The notes under the pieces: generated by a model
Told to the model about the DNA's origin: nothing
Databases searched by the model: none
Seen by the model: the letters and a program-made list of their open reading frames with translations, nothing else
Program-made: the position numbers and the translations under genes
Source of the DNA: Spirosoma utsteinense
Lineage (GTDB): Bacteria > Bacteroidota > Bacteroidia > Cytophagales > Spirosomataceae
NCBI RefSeq assembly: GCF_014282275.1
Contig: NZ_VFIA01000028.1
Span: forward strand, 23,206-87,205
Length of the DNA: 64,000 nucleotides
Direction: 5' to 3'
Part shown: positions 52,088 to 61,613 of the stretch, one piece after another
How positions within the stretch are numbered: the stretch's first letter is position 1
Layout of the letters: the number at the start of each line of letters is the position of its first letter

Positions 52088-53014
52088 CTACTTCACCGCT
52101 CCTAACCCCGTCAACCACGCCTTACAGGTTTCGGGCCAGGTGGTCAGCGATCCAAACTTAGCCGTGCGTAAGCCGTAGCCATGCCCACCTGTGGGGTACA
52201 GGTGCATCTCGGCCGATACCCCATTTTTCAGACAGGCCAGGTAATAGTTTATGCTGTTCTCGACCGGCACCGCTTTGTCGTCTTCTGAATGCACCAGAAA
52301 CGTTGGGGGCGTCTGGCTGGTCACCTGTAGTTCGTTCGAGTAATAGGTGATCATGTCGGGCGAGGTTTTCAGTTTACCCAGCAGTTTATCCCGTGAGCCG
52401 CCATGTGCCTTATCGCCAAAGGTCACGACAGGGTAAAGCAGAATGGCAAAATCGGGCCGTACCTGTGCACCGTTATCGCTGGCCTGCGACCCCCGGTTAA
52501 AATGCGTAGCCAGCGTAGACGCCAGGTGACCACCCGCCGAGAAGCCCATAACGCCTACCTTTCGTGGATCGACCCCGAGTCGGCTGGCATTCTGCCGAAT
52601 CAGTTTCATGCCCTGCATGGCGTCCATGAGCGGTACCTCATGCTGATTGGTCATGATCCGATCGTCGGGCAGGCGGTATTTCAGTACAAATGCCGCAACT
52701 CCCATTTCATTGAACCAGCGGGCAACGTCTTCCCCTTCATGCCCGGACGCCAATATGGAGTAGCCTCCACCCGGGCAGATCATTACCGCGGCTCCCGTGC
52801 CTTTACCCGTTGCGGGCAGGTAAGCGGTAATAGTTGGTACCGACACGTTACTAATGCGTAATATCCCATCGCCCACCTCCGATTTTTCGGTCAACTGAGC
52901 ACCGGCAATGGCGTTTGGAATAGCACCATCGGGCCATAGCCGGATGACTTCCTGTGAATAAATGGGTGATGTGAGCACAGTAGTAAATAAAGCGGCCAGG
53001 AATAGGGTACGCAT
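52088..53014 (-). CDS. Secreted alpha/beta hydrolase (BD-FAE/esterase-like)
   Basis: 308-residue exported esterase-like hydrolase with signal peptide (MRTLFLAALFTTVLTSPIYS). The oxyanion-region motif is AVMICPGGGYSILASGHEG, the nucleophile Ser in VGVMGFSAGGHLAST, the Asp in VHSEDDKAVPVENS and the His in TGGHGYGLRT. Close relatives act on acetylated sugars, carbohydrate esters or unknown substrates. A single gene. Confidence 0.88.
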   Translation of the reverse strand: MRTLFLAALFTTVLTSPIYSQEVIRLWPDGAIPNAIAGAQLTEKSEVGDGILRISNVSVPTITAYLPATGKGTGAAVMICPGGGYSILASGHEGEDVARWFNEMGVAAFVLKYRLPDDRIMTNQHEVPLMDAMQGMKLIRQNASRLGVDPRKVGVMGFSAGGHLASTLATHFNRGSQASDNGAQVRPDFAILLYPVVTFGDKAHGGSRDKLLGKLKTSPDMITYYSNELQVTSQTPPTFLVHSEDDKAVPVENSINYYLACLKNGVSAEMHLYPTGGHGYGLRTAKFGSLTTWPETCKAWLTGLGAVK

Positions 53015-53069
53015 AAAAAAAGCCCGTTCAGGCCGATAAACGATGAGGGAACCGATGTAAAAAAGAAAA

Positions 53070-53089
53070 AGCCGACCAGCTGGCCGGCT
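53070..53089 (-). terminator. Terminator of the serine hydrolase gene (minus strand)
   Basis: AGCCGACC/GGCCGGCT (53070-53089, AGCT loop; one G-U wobble) followed, on the minus strand, by a T-rich run, just after the serine hydrolase stop at 53094. Confidence 0.65.
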
Positions 53090-53093
53090 CTAC

Positions 53094-54335
53094 TCATATT
53101 TCCGCTTCCACGTCATCGGTAGTCTCGGTTTTTGGGGAGCCACTGTTCAGCACGTCGATCAGTTCCTTGACCCGGTAAACAGTTTTGTTGTAGCGGTTGC
53201 CCAGCATGATTATTACGTATTCATCTTTGGGGCTGAACCAGAACATGGTATTGTAGCCTTTCCACCAGCCGGAGTGGTAGATGTATTCAGGTTTGTTGAG
53301 GTCGTCCAGCATCATCCTGAAGCCATACCCGTAGTTTTTGGCACCTTTTTTCTCAAAGCTTCGGGGAAGGAAGGCTTCCGCGAGTGATTTCTTCTGGAGC
53401 AGGCAGTCCCCGTTCAGAGCGCGGTACCAGCGAAACAAATCACCCGTAGTTGAGTAGATGCCCTTATCGCCTACTACATCGTCGTAGTAATCTTTCGGAA
53501 TACGACGGTTCCATTGGTAGCCTGCGGTGCGGTGGTAATTCAGGGAGTCATTCTTCGAGGTAGCCACAAAGGTCTGGTGCATACCAAGTGGCTCAAAGAT
53601 CGTCTTGTGGATAAAGGCTTCGTAGCTCTGTCCGGTCACTTTTTCGATGATCGACGCCAACACCATGTAGTTGGTATTGCTGTAGCTAAATCCCCGACCT
53701 GGCACGTTGTACCGGGGGGGCGTTGGTTTCACGGTAGCAAACCAATGCATGATCATAGCATTCGACGGGTACGGCTTCTCCTTTTTATAGAAGTTTACCT
53801 TCATGCTATCGTCAAAAGCATAGGCATAATTAGGTAAACCACTGCGGTGGCTCAACAACTCGCGGATAGTAATGCCATGGTACGGAAAATCGGGATAAAA
53901 CTTTTGAATACTATCCTCGAAGCTTAGTTTACCTACTTCGATGAGTTTGAGGGTACCAACTGCCGTAAACGTCTTGGAAAGAGAAGCCAGCTGAAATTTA
54001 GAATCTTCGACCAGGGTATCCCGCTGACTCCGTTCGAAGTGGCCCAGACCATTGCAGTTTTTATACAGGATCATGCCTTTCTGGGCTACCAGGATGTTAC
54101 CATTGAAGCCCTCCCGCACCTTCTGTTTGAAAATCTGCTCGATCTGCCGGGTCTTCTCATCGGCATTGATCTGTTTGCGAAGACTGGCCTGTTCATTAGG
54201 GCTAAGGCGCTGTTCATCAGCACAATTACGCAGCGCCCGCGTCGACTGATTGAGTTTTTGCTGGGCATCCTGCCCGCACGAAAGGCCACCAATCAGCAGC
54301 AACGATACATTTAACCAGGACCAGAATTTGTTCAT
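53094..54335 (-). CDS. Beta-lactamase-fold serine hydrolase lipoprotein (class C/esterase-like)
   Basis: 413 residues, start ATG 54335, lipobox LIGGLSC. The catalytic SxxK motif is in FQLASLSKTFTAVG, the second motif YSNTNYMVLASI supplies the Tyr, and the third HSGWWKGYN replaces the KTG box. Such proteins in Bacteroidetes are esterases or D-aminopeptidases rather than true beta-lactamases. An ATG at 54365 would place 10 extra residues before the signal peptide. A candidate promoter -7 lies 53 bp upstream. Confidence 0.88.
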   Translation of the reverse strand: MNKFWSWLNVSLLLIGGLSCGQDAQQKLNQSTRALRNCADEQRLSPNEQASLRKQINADEKTRQIEQIFKQKVREGFNGNILVAQKGMILYKNCNGLGHFERSQRDTLVEDSKFQLASLSKTFTAVGTLKLIEVGKLSFEDSIQKFYPDFPYHGITIRELLSHRSGLPNYAYAFDDSMKVNFYKKEKPYPSNAMIMHWFATVKPTPPRYNVPGRGFSYSNTNYMVLASIIEKVTGQSYEAFIHKTIFEPLGMHQTFVATSKNDSLNYHRTAGYQWNRRIPKDYYDDVVGDKGIYSTTGDLFRWYRALNGDCLLQKKSLAEAFLPRSFEKKGAKNYGYGFRMMLDDLNKPEYIYHSGWWKGYNTMFWFSPKDEYVIIMLGNRYNKTVYRVKELIDVLNSGSPKTETTDDVEAEI

Positions 54336-54387
54336 CCTCACCATTCGCACGCACCGATTGTACACTTGTTATATAAATCTGCTTCCA

Positions 54388-54395
54388 CAAAAGTA
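54388..54395 (-). promoter_or_regulatory. Candidate -7 element (TACTTTTG, minus strand) for the serine hydrolase
   Basis: An exact TAnnTTTG match on the minus strand, 53 bp before the ATG at 54335. No TTG at the expected 19-21 bp upstream. Confidence 0.3.
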
Positions 54396-54468
54396 AGGAT
54401 TGTTAGCAGGCTGCTACCGCGCTCTACACAAATTGAGGAAAAACTTTGGTAGTGGCCCACCGGCGCTA

Positions 54469-55980
54469 CTATCGCTCTGCCGATTGAGGACTCGTGGATC
54501 GACCGCTCAGTAACCCGTTCTTGCGTAATCCCAGGTACCCCCCAACGCTGTTGTGCAGTAAGCCACCGGCATCGATAGCAACCGAGCCGTTCAGGGAGAC
54601 ACCTCCGAGCCAGTTCAACGGTACCGACGCCGTTAGTATACCCGAAAACTGCATGGGCAATTCCAGGTAGGGGACGGGATAGGTACCTGCGTTTTTGCTT
54701 ATCGACAGGCGCGTTGTCAGATCTACTTTGTCGAACAGCAATCCGCTCAGGCCCAGATGGAACGCGCTTACCCGGTTGTTGGCAATACCGACACCTCCAT
54801 TGGGCAGGTCCGGTCGAAGTTCGCGCTGGGGTGCCAGAAATGGGGTGCCTATCGTACGTCCGAAATAGACCCATCCATCAACAAACTGACTGTGATTGAA
54901 GTAGTTATCCCTTCCCCGTCGTTTATCATTATCGATTACGAACTCATCTCCACCCTGGCTACCCGTAAATAGGTATTCCAGCGTAATCTGGCGCAAGAAG
55001 AAAGCAGTCCCAGTGGGTCGATTCCGGTTTTTAAGTCGCAGCCCATTAAGCCCATCATCGAGGTTTGTTCCGTAAAATAATGAGCCATCATCGTAAACGA
55101 ATTGCCGGTACACATATGCATTCCAGCTGCCAATGTTCACATCGGCCGCAATATCAACCGACCCGAGGTGGTTACCAATCCGGTTATCTTCGAAAGAAGT
55201 AACGACCTGATCAATTGGCGTTCCTCTTGTGCCAAAAACCACGGCTGGAAAATACCTGAGTGTAGACGGTAATTTACCATCTACAGCCACATTTGGACTC
55301 AATACACCCGGAGCAGCCGAACCAGCCCAGATTACGTTGTGGTTAAACCCGGCGTACAATCGGAACGGCCAGGTAGGTTTTCCCAGACGGCCATATGCAT
55401 ACTTTTGATGGAGATAAGACCCTTTTATCAGCCGATCGCTATTTTCGAACCACCCGTGGGAGATAACCCCCATGACCGACAGGATGCCCTTTGTAAACGG
55501 AATAGGCGTGAAGTTCGGCAGACCAAACTGAACTTTGGGAATTGGTAATGCATTGCCCGACCAGACGTAAGCGCCCGTAGTCAGTAGCGTGTCGACTAGT
55601 CCGATAATTTCACGGCGTCGCCCGGCGTAAAGTTCAAAAGCACCCAGACGACCCTTTACGTAGGCTTCAGGTAACAGAAACTGGCTAGAAGGTCCGGCGT
55701 TGACGATGACATTTGCCCCATATCCCCAATCAATCAGCGGACGTGAACCACTGCTGTCAGCCAGTCGATAATCCGTATAGATACCCGCATTAAGTCGGCC
55801 AAAGGGTGTTTCCAAGGGTACTGTCCCGTACTGGTTGGCCCGTAGCCAAAAAGGCGTTTGCGATGATGAGGCCATACCACCTGCTTCCAGGTGGTACTGA
55901 CTAACCCGTTGCCCATTCACACACGTCCAGATACCACTGATCAACAACAGGCTGCAAGCCCGCACAAACGAAAATCGCAT
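54469..55980 (-). CDS. Wzi-family capsule assembly outer-membrane protein (copy 1)
   Basis: 503-residue outer-membrane beta-barrel of the Wzi family, which anchors capsule or exopolysaccharide on the cell surface. Signal peptide (about 1-23, GIWTCVNGQ), then the family opening YHLEAGGMASSSQTPFWLRANQYGTVP, AYVKGRLGAFELYAGRRREIIGL and HNHSQF-type loops (YFNHSQFVDGWVYFGRTIG). Paralogous to the gene at 57579, with the phosphoglycosyltransferase gene between them. The C-terminal tail after GGYLGLRKNGLL is short and Ser-rich. Confidence 0.88.
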   Translation of the reverse strand: MRFSFVRACSLLLISGIWTCVNGQRVSQYHLEAGGMASSSQTPFWLRANQYGTVPLETPFGRLNAGIYTDYRLADSSGSRPLIDWGYGANVIVNAGPSSQFLLPEAYVKGRLGAFELYAGRRREIIGLVDTLLTTGAYVWSGNALPIPKVQFGLPNFTPIPFTKGILSVMGVISHGWFENSDRLIKGSYLHQKYAYGRLGKPTWPFRLYAGFNHNVIWAGSAAPGVLSPNVAVDGKLPSTLRYFPAVVFGTRGTPIDQVVTSFEDNRIGNHLGSVDIAADVNIGSWNAYVYRQFVYDDGSLFYGTNLDDGLNGLRLKNRNRPTGTAFFLRQITLEYLFTGSQGGDEFVIDNDKRRGRDNYFNHSQFVDGWVYFGRTIGTPFLAPQRELRPDLPNGGVGIANNRVSAFHLGLSGLLFDKVDLTTRLSISKNAGTYPVPYLELPMQFSGILTASVPLNWLGGVSLNGSVAIDAGGLLHNSVGGYLGLRKNGLLSGRSTSPQSAER

Positions 55981-56026
55981 AGAGTAGGGAAAACGGTAGG
56001 CGTCTTTGGCGACGCCCCCTTAAAAC

Positions 56027-57406
56027 CTATTTACCACGGCCCTGTGCCATCACCCGAAGTGTTTGGGCAATAATCCACATATCGAACAGAAACGATCGGC
56101 GGTCAGGGTACAGTAAGTCATATCGAAGCCGCTGTACCATCTCCTCGATGGTAGCGGCATACCCGAATTTAATTTGCCCAATCGACGTAATACCAGGTTT
56201 CACTTTCAGAAGCGACTGGTATTCAGGGGCAATCTCAACGATTTTGTCAATAAAATACTGCCGTTCCGGACGCGGCCCCACCACTGACATATCGCCTTTC
56301 AGCACGTTGACAAACTGCGGTAGTTCATCCAGGCGCGTTTGACGCATAAACCGGCCCCAGGGCGTAATACGACTATCGAGAAGACCGCCAGAAAGCACAG
56401 GACCAGACTTCTCAGCATCTGTATACATACTGCGGAATTTATAGATACTGAAGATCTTGCCATCACGACCAACCCGCTCCTGCGCATACAGGACCGGACC
56501 AGACGACGTTAGACGGGTGATCAGGCCAAGTATCAAAAAGATAGGGAAGCCCAGGATGAGTACACCCAGCGAAAAAACGATGTCGAAGGCCCGCTTGAGG
56601 GTATTGACCCGGAAGTCGGCCAGCATCTGGGACGAAAGATTGAGTACCGGCAAAAAATCGTGGTACTCGACCGATGCACCCCGGGCCATAAACCCCCGGA
56701 AGTCGACCAGTAGCTTGACCTGGTAATCCATCGATTCCGCCCGGTCGGTAATGACTTTCATCTGGTCATTGTCGATGTAGGGCATGCAGCAATAGATACA
56801 ATCGATGCTCTCCCGGGTTATATACGGCTCCAGCGACGCATAATCACCCTGCAATAAGCCTTCATTTTCGGGGGAGGGACGATCGAAATAGCCGCAAAAC
56901 CGAAATCCCATCTCGGGATGCGCTTCATAAAAACTCCGGATCGAATCGGCCAGCTTACCGTACCCCACAATTATATACCGCCTGTTATTATACCCCCGGG
57001 CACGGTATTCCTGTAGAAAAATCAATCCTCCGATCCGTACGGCTGCCGCCATCGACACGAAGAGGGTATAAGTAATCAACAGGTGCTCTCGGGAATAGTA
57101 ATACCCTTTTATAGCTACCCAGCAGATAGAAATAACCGCAACGTGAATCGTGGTCAGCACCAGCAGATTCATCAACAAATGATTGGCCTTAAACAGCTGT
57201 CTGGGGTAGATGTACGGCTTTAGTATAAGTATTTCGACAAGCCAGACTGCATTGAAAAGCCACCACAACGATGCATACGGTGGTGCTGAAACAGTTTCGG
57301 TTGTTTGAAACTTGATCCAGTATCCACCCAAAAATGCCGCATTGAGACTAAGAAAATCGACAATGATGTGCAGTGGAAAAAACAGTATGGAATAGCGATG
57401 CCTCAT
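56027..57406 (-). CDS. Undecaprenyl-phosphate glucose phosphotransferase (WcaJ-type)
   Basis: 459-residue polyisoprenyl-phosphate hexose-1-phosphate transferase that starts exopolysaccharide or capsule repeat units. About five N-terminal membrane helices and a CoA-binding-like/Rossmann segment (YNNRRYIIVGYGKLADSIRS, about 145) precede the catalytic domain with FDIVFSLGVLILGFPIFLIL, YKFRSMYTDAEK, RLDELPQFVNVLKGDMSVVG and PRPERQYF. The two flanking Wzi-family genes support a capsule/EPS role. Confidence 0.93.
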   Translation of the reverse strand: MRHRYSILFFPLHIIVDFLSLNAAFLGGYWIKFQTTETVSAPPYASLWWLFNAVWLVEILILKPYIYPRQLFKANHLLMNLLVLTTIHVAVISICWVAIKGYYYSREHLLITYTLFVSMAAAVRIGGLIFLQEYRARGYNNRRYIIVGYGKLADSIRSFYEAHPEMGFRFCGYFDRPSPENEGLLQGDYASLEPYITRESIDCIYCCMPYIDNDQMKVITDRAESMDYQVKLLVDFRGFMARGASVEYHDFLPVLNLSSQMLADFRVNTLKRAFDIVFSLGVLILGFPIFLILGLITRLTSSGPVLYAQERVGRDGKIFSIYKFRSMYTDAEKSGPVLSGGLLDSRITPWGRFMRQTRLDELPQFVNVLKGDMSVVGPRPERQYFIDKIVEIAPEYQSLLKVKPGITSIGQIKFGYAATIEEMVQRLRYDLLYPDRRSFLFDMWIIAQTLRVMAQGRGK

Positions 57407-57578
57407 GCCTGTTGGGGTTGTTCATCGGAGGTTGGCAGATGTTTACCCAAAACATTTGTACGCTAAAGTAGCGCTTCCAGATGAGGAGTTAGTACTAAAT
57501 ATTATCTTACGGCCCAAGGAACCAGCGCGCAATTTACGCATAAATGTGTAATGTTTTTTGCAGTCATCCATGTCTGGC

Positions 57579-59111
57579 TTACAGAGTTGACGTTGATCTC
57601 CATACTTTGCGCAGACTTAAAAAAGTACCAATTCCGTCCTGATACAGCGTCCCGTTGTCAACGGCTAAACTACCAGTTAGCTGCAATCCGCCCAACAGTG
57701 AAAGCGGAGCAACAACGCTTACATAGCCCGAAAACTGGTTGCGGGCTGGTACATACGGAACATCGTATGTACCCAGGTTATTACTGAACGATAGTTTCGC
57801 CTGGTACCCGATGGGTGCTGTCAACGCAGATCCCCGCACTGGCAAGCTGCCCGCTAAACCAACATGCATAACGGTTACCCGATTATTCACCGTGAAGGTT
57901 CCGTAGGGATATTCCCCATTTGGGCCAAGAGCCGGCGGAATAAAAGGCGTCCCAATCGTATGCTGCCGGTAAGCCCACCCATCGCGGTACTGCTGGTGGT
58001 TGAAGTACGTATCTTTACCCCGCAAAAGAGGATCTTCAATTATAAATTGTGAGCCTCCCTGACTCGTTGTGTTCAGAAACTCGAATAAGATATCCCGGAC
58101 CAACGCATTGGGATCGTTCCGGCGAATACGAAGACCATTCAGGCCGTCGGCAATGTTGATCAAAGCGGCCAGCGAACCATCTTCGAAGATACTTTGCCGG
58201 TACATATAGAGCGTATGCCGCACCAAGTCCAACTCCAGCGCTACATCGATGGAACCGAGGTGATTTCCTACCCGGTTAGTTCGATCAAAAAAGGTGTATT
58301 TCGTAGTATCCGTACGGCCCTTGTTGACACCAGTTACGACATAGAAGTAATCGATCAAACTGGACGGCAGTTTACCCCCCGCCGGAATTACCCCCGGAAT
58401 CCCAGCCGGGTCAGTCGCTTGTCCTCCCCATACCACCTGGTGATTGAATCCTCCATAGAGTCGCACCGTACTGGTTTCCCGGCCAAATCGCAGATACAGC
58501 GATTTTTGATGTAGCATCGTGTTCCGGATATACCCCGATGCGTCTAACAGCCCATGCGCGAAAGTGCCCTGAAGAGCTACAAACCCTTTGGTAAACCCGA
58601 TGGGAGTGAATACCGGAATCGAAAGCTGAATTTTAGGGACAGGCAACGCATTCCCCGACCAGGCGTAGGAGCCTGTTGACAGCGTTGAATCGGCTAGTCC
58701 AAACTTCTCGCGTCTACGGCCGATGTAGCCTTCAAAAATACCCCGTCTTACTTTAACATAAGCTTCCAGCAGTGGAAATGTGTTGCCTTGCTGAGTATTG
58801 TTACCAACGATATTCAGTCCGTAACCGACATCGAACGAAGAACCCCGCCAGCGGGGATTAGCGCGTTTTACCGAATCATACTCACTGTAGATACCCAGCC
58901 GTCCCGTCAGGAGGGGTGACTCATTCGGGACGATCCCGTACTGGTTGGCCCGCAGCCAGAAGGGCGTTTGCGCTGATGATGAAGCAAATCCACCTACCTC
59001 GACCGAATAATGATTGGGTACACGAAGCGGCTGAGATTGGCCGTGCGACAGAAAGAAAAGGAATACGCTTACAAATGCGTAGGAAAAATGTAATGAAAAG
59101 CCAATACGCAT
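57579..59111 (-). CDS. Wzi-family capsule assembly outer-membrane protein (copy 2)
   Basis: 510-residue paralogue of the gene at 54469. Signal peptide (about 1-26, FLSHGQ), then the shared opening YSVEVGGFASSSAQTPFWLRANQYGIVP, AYVKVRRGIFEGYIGRRREKFGL, GNHLGSIDVALELDLV and YFNHQQYRDGWAYRQHTIG. Sequence identity between the two is moderate, so this is an old duplication rather than a recent one. A -7 promoter element lies about 100 bp upstream. Confidence 0.88.
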   Translation of the reverse strand: MRIGFSLHFSYAFVSVFLFFLSHGQSQPLRVPNHYSVEVGGFASSSAQTPFWLRANQYGIVPNESPLLTGRLGIYSEYDSVKRANPRWRGSSFDVGYGLNIVGNNTQQGNTFPLLEAYVKVRRGIFEGYIGRRREKFGLADSTLSTGSYAWSGNALPVPKIQLSIPVFTPIGFTKGFVALQGTFAHGLLDASGYIRNTMLHQKSLYLRFGRETSTVRLYGGFNHQVVWGGQATDPAGIPGVIPAGGKLPSSLIDYFYVVTGVNKGRTDTTKYTFFDRTNRVGNHLGSIDVALELDLVRHTLYMYRQSIFEDGSLAALINIADGLNGLRIRRNDPNALVRDILFEFLNTTSQGGSQFIIEDPLLRGKDTYFNHQQYRDGWAYRQHTIGTPFIPPALGPNGEYPYGTFTVNNRVTVMHVGLAGSLPVRGSALTAPIGYQAKLSFSNNLGTYDVPYVPARNQFSGYVSVVAPLSLLGGLQLTGSLAVDNGTLYQDGIGTFLSLRKVWRSTSTL

Positions 59112-59212
59112 TGAATATCGGGGGTAGTGGGCGTAGATGGATGCACACTAATAATGTGGTTCATTCACCTTTATTGCCAGCGAAGTTATTTTCTGAGGGT
59201 ATGCCTGGTTGG

Positions 59213-59220
59213 CAAAGGTA
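59213..59220 (-). promoter_or_regulatory. Candidate -7 element (TACCTTTG, minus strand) for the second Wzi gene
   Basis: An exact TAnnTTTG match on the minus strand about 100 bp before the ATG at 59111 and just after the terminator at 59231. A -33 TTG at the usual spacing is absent. Confidence 0.35.
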
Positions 59221-59230
59221 GCTATAAATG

Positions 59231-59258
59231 CAAAAGCCCGCACTGTTAGCGCGGGCTT
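59231..59258 (-). terminator. Terminator after the T9SS cargo gene (minus strand)
   Basis: AAGCCCGC/GCGGGCTT 8-bp stem (59234-59258, read on the minus strand) followed by a TTTT run, 24 bp downstream of the stop at 59282. Confidence 0.65.
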
Positions 59259-59281
59259 GCCACCTGATTAACAGACAGTAT

Positions 59282-59815
59282 CTATTTCTTTATCAACCGA
59301 CTAACAGCCTTCTGCTGATTCGACTCGATAACCGGCATATACACACCCGAGGAGATAGACCCTGGCTTCCAGTCGACCTGATGCCGCCCAGCAGGCTGAT
59401 TTTCTCCCTGTACCAATTGACCAACTACCTTACCCTGCGCATCGGTAATCCATAAGTTTACAGTTCCGCTGGTGGGAAGGTAGTATTCAATGGTTGTTGT
59501 ATGCTCAAACGGGTTCGGGAAAGCAGCCAGTTGCAGGGGGCGTTCGCCAGTAACGTCAACAGGCCGGATGTTTGCAGTAAACGTACTACCCGCCTTTGCT
59601 TCGAAACCCGGCCGCAGTGTCACCGAGCGACCCGCCCGATACTCGACCGTTGCAGCGTTGCTGACTATAGTAGCGGCTTCGATAGTTTCTATCGCCTGCT
59701 CCAGATACTGACCCGGTTTCTGGTAACTGATCTGGATACGCAACGTCTGTTTAGGTACCTGTGCCAGGCTGTATACCGATAGGCAACAGCTTAGAAAGCT
59801 TAGAAGGAGTCGCAT
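59282..59815 (-). CDS. T9SS type A sorting-domain protein with coathanger-stack segment
   Basis: 177-residue secreted protein. Signal peptide (about 1-19, SVYSLAQ), a short 3-coathanger-stack-like region (AATIVSNAATVEYRAGRSVT, LRPGFEAKAGSTFTANI), then a type IX secretion C-terminal sorting domain (about 100-177: LAAFPNPFEHTTTIEYYLP, VNLWITDAQGKVVGQLVQG, SSGVYMPVIES). Too small to have an obvious catalytic domain; it could be a surface-attached adhesin module. Starts 1 bp after the upstream repeat-protein gene, so they are co-transcribed. Confidence 0.88.
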   Translation of the reverse strand: MRLLLSFLSCCLSVYSLAQVPKQTLRIQISYQKPGQYLEQAIETIEAATIVSNAATVEYRAGRSVTLRPGFEAKAGSTFTANIRPVDVTGERPLQLAAFPNPFEHTTTIEYYLPTSGTVNLWITDAQGKVVGQLVQGENQPAGRHQVDWKPGSISSGVYMPVIESNQQKAVSRLIKK

Positions 59816-59816
59816 G

Positions 59817-61613
59817 TTATCGGCGGGGTTTAGCCTGAATTTTATTGATGCGACGCTCCAGACTAGCGCTTTTCTTCGCCAGCACGTCGTTCTGCTTTTT
59901 AAGTTCGATTACGTACAGCGTCAGCTCCTCTACTTTTTCAAGCAATTTCGCCTGCATCTGTCCCACGTCGACCCCTTCTTTTACCACTTCCGTAGCGGAA
60001 GGTACACCCGGCAGATGCTTATTCTGCTGAATGTAGCTTTCAACCTCCTTCAACCCACGCAGTCGGTAGGCAGGGTCGAACACCCGGTCTGACCAATCGT
60101 TCGTACTTTTTACGGCTACCTTCACTTTCTCAGTCAGTATACCGTCGGCAACGTAGAGTTTGTAGCCAGCGGGCGTCTTATCAACGCCGGTACCGATCAC
60201 CACACCGCCGGTATTTGTATTCTGGAGATTGTCGCCTTCTGATTTCCACAGGCTGTTTTCTTCAGCCGCCAGCCGCCCTGAACCGCCTGTGCTACCCAGT
60301 ACAACATCACCCTCTGCATCTACAGTCAGAAACTTTGTTTGATTCAGCGCCGTGGCTGTCGAACCCGATGTCAGATTAGTAAAGCGTAGTCCACTGTTCC
60401 CGGCAGTCCCCTGATTAATTTCCAGTTTAGCTGCTGGTGCCGATGTACCAATACCAACATTGGCATTATTACCCAAGACAAGCGCATTTGAGACAGATAC
60501 CTGAGCGTTTGCGCCAATAGCCCCGGCATTGGTAAGACTCCCTGCATTAGCCCCTGTGCTGTTTGCCTGCCAGCCAATAAATGTGTTGTTATTTCCGCTG
60601 GTGATTGATTGAGCTACATCCTGACCGATAAACACATTATTACCCCCGATTTGATTGTTAAAACCTGCGTGGGTACCTATGTACGTATTTTGACTTCCTG
60701 TGTTTTTATATCCTGCCCCATCTCCAATTGCCATATTGGCGCTACCTGATATATTATTGGCACCTGCAGAATTACCAATAAACATATTAAAACCTCCAGT
60801 AGCGTTATTCGCTCCTGCCTGCGCACCGATAAATACGTTGCTCGCTCCTGTTGTGTTACTGTAACCAGCAAAAGCTCCATTAAAAACGTTACTACCACCA
60901 CTCGTATTTAGGTAGCCAGCCTGTCGGCCAATAAAAACGTTACTACCACCACTTGTATTCGTCTGCCCCGCCTGAAAACCCATGAAAGTGTTTGCTTGAC
61001 CCGTACTATTTACACCTGTACCGGCGCCAACAAATGTATTCTGGATAGATGCTCCGTTCGATGCACCCGAAAGCGAACCAAGGAACGTATTGCCTGTTCC
61101 TGTACTATTTCCACCACCTGCATCCGAACCAATGAAGGTGTTGTCGTTCCCCTGCGTATTAGAATAGCCCGCACCTGTACCGAAAAAAGCGTTGTTGTTA
61201 CCTGTGGTGTTAAAATAACCAGTTCTGTAGCCCGCAAACGCATTGTTGAACCCTGTACTATTTGTATAACCAGTACCGGAGCCTAAAAATGTGTTGCTGT
61301 TACCGGCTGTGTTACTAAAGCCTGAACCAAAACCAAGAAAGGAATTATTCTGCCCAGATGTGTTCTGACTGCCAGCCGATGCACCCAGAAAGGCATTTTG
61401 TGTACCAGCCATATTTTGAATACCGGTTCCACGTCCAATAAACAAATTACTGGCTCCACTCATGTTTAAGTTGCCAGCCCCAACACCAACCAAGGTGTTG
61501 TCAGAGCCTGGAGTGGCAGAAGATGGAGAGGTAGACACATAATTGGTCTGTGCCAGCGAAGCCGATCCCGTCAACACTGAAAACAAGACGAGTTGGAGTA
61601 ATTGTGTTTTCAT
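59817..61613 (-). CDS. Large secreted repeat protein with 17-residue Gly/Asn-rich head repeats and coiled-coil C-terminus
   Basis: 598 residues after ATG 61613 with signal peptide (SVLTGSASLAQ). Residues about 30-370 are tandem 17-residue units of pattern FxGxxxGxxNTxGxNNx (e.g. FLGSGTGYTNSTGFNNA, FAGYRTGYFNTTGNNNA), similar to autotransporter/tail-fibre head repeats. A linker with KLEINQGTAGNSGLRFTNLT leads to a C-terminal region (KSTNDWSDRVFDPAYRLRGL, about 505-598) ending in a Leu/Lys coiled coil. This C-terminal type is common in Bacteroidetes tail-fibre-like proteins. The family name is uncertain; a trimeric surface adhesin is a reasonable guess. Confidence 0.85.
   Translation of the reverse strand: MKTQLLQLVLFSVLTGSASLAQTNYVSTSPSSATPGSDNTLVGVGAGNLNMSGASNLFIGRGTGIQNMAGTQNAFLGASAGSQNTSGQNNSFLGFGSGFSNTAGNSNTFLGSGTGYTNSTGFNNAFAGYRTGYFNTTGNNNAFFGTGAGYSNTQGNDNTFIGSDAGGGNSTGTGNTFLGSLSGASNGASIQNTFVGAGTGVNSTGQANTFMGFQAGQTNTSGGSNVFIGRQAGYLNTSGGSNVFNGAFAGYSNTTGASNVFIGAQAGANNATGGFNMFIGNSAGANNISGSANMAIGDGAGYKNTGSQNTYIGTHAGFNNQIGGNNVFIGQDVAQSITSGNNNTFIGWQANSTGANAGSLTNAGAIGANAQVSVSNALVLGNNANVGIGTSAPAAKLEINQGTAGNSGLRFTNLTSGSTATALNQTKFLTVDAEGDVVLGSTGGSGRLAAEENSLWKSEGDNLQNTNTGGVVIGTGVDKTPAGYKLYVADGILTEKVKVAVKSTNDWSDRVFDPAYRLRGLKEVESYIQQNKHLPGVPSATEVVKEGVDVGQMQAKLLEKVEELTLYVIELKKQNDVLAKKSASLERRINKIQAKPRR

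Noticed and set aside
59817..61613. Endosialidase-chaperone (S74) autoprocessing domain
   Set aside because: The C-terminus has a different coiled-coil type and lacks a recognisable S74 catalytic Ser-Lys pair.
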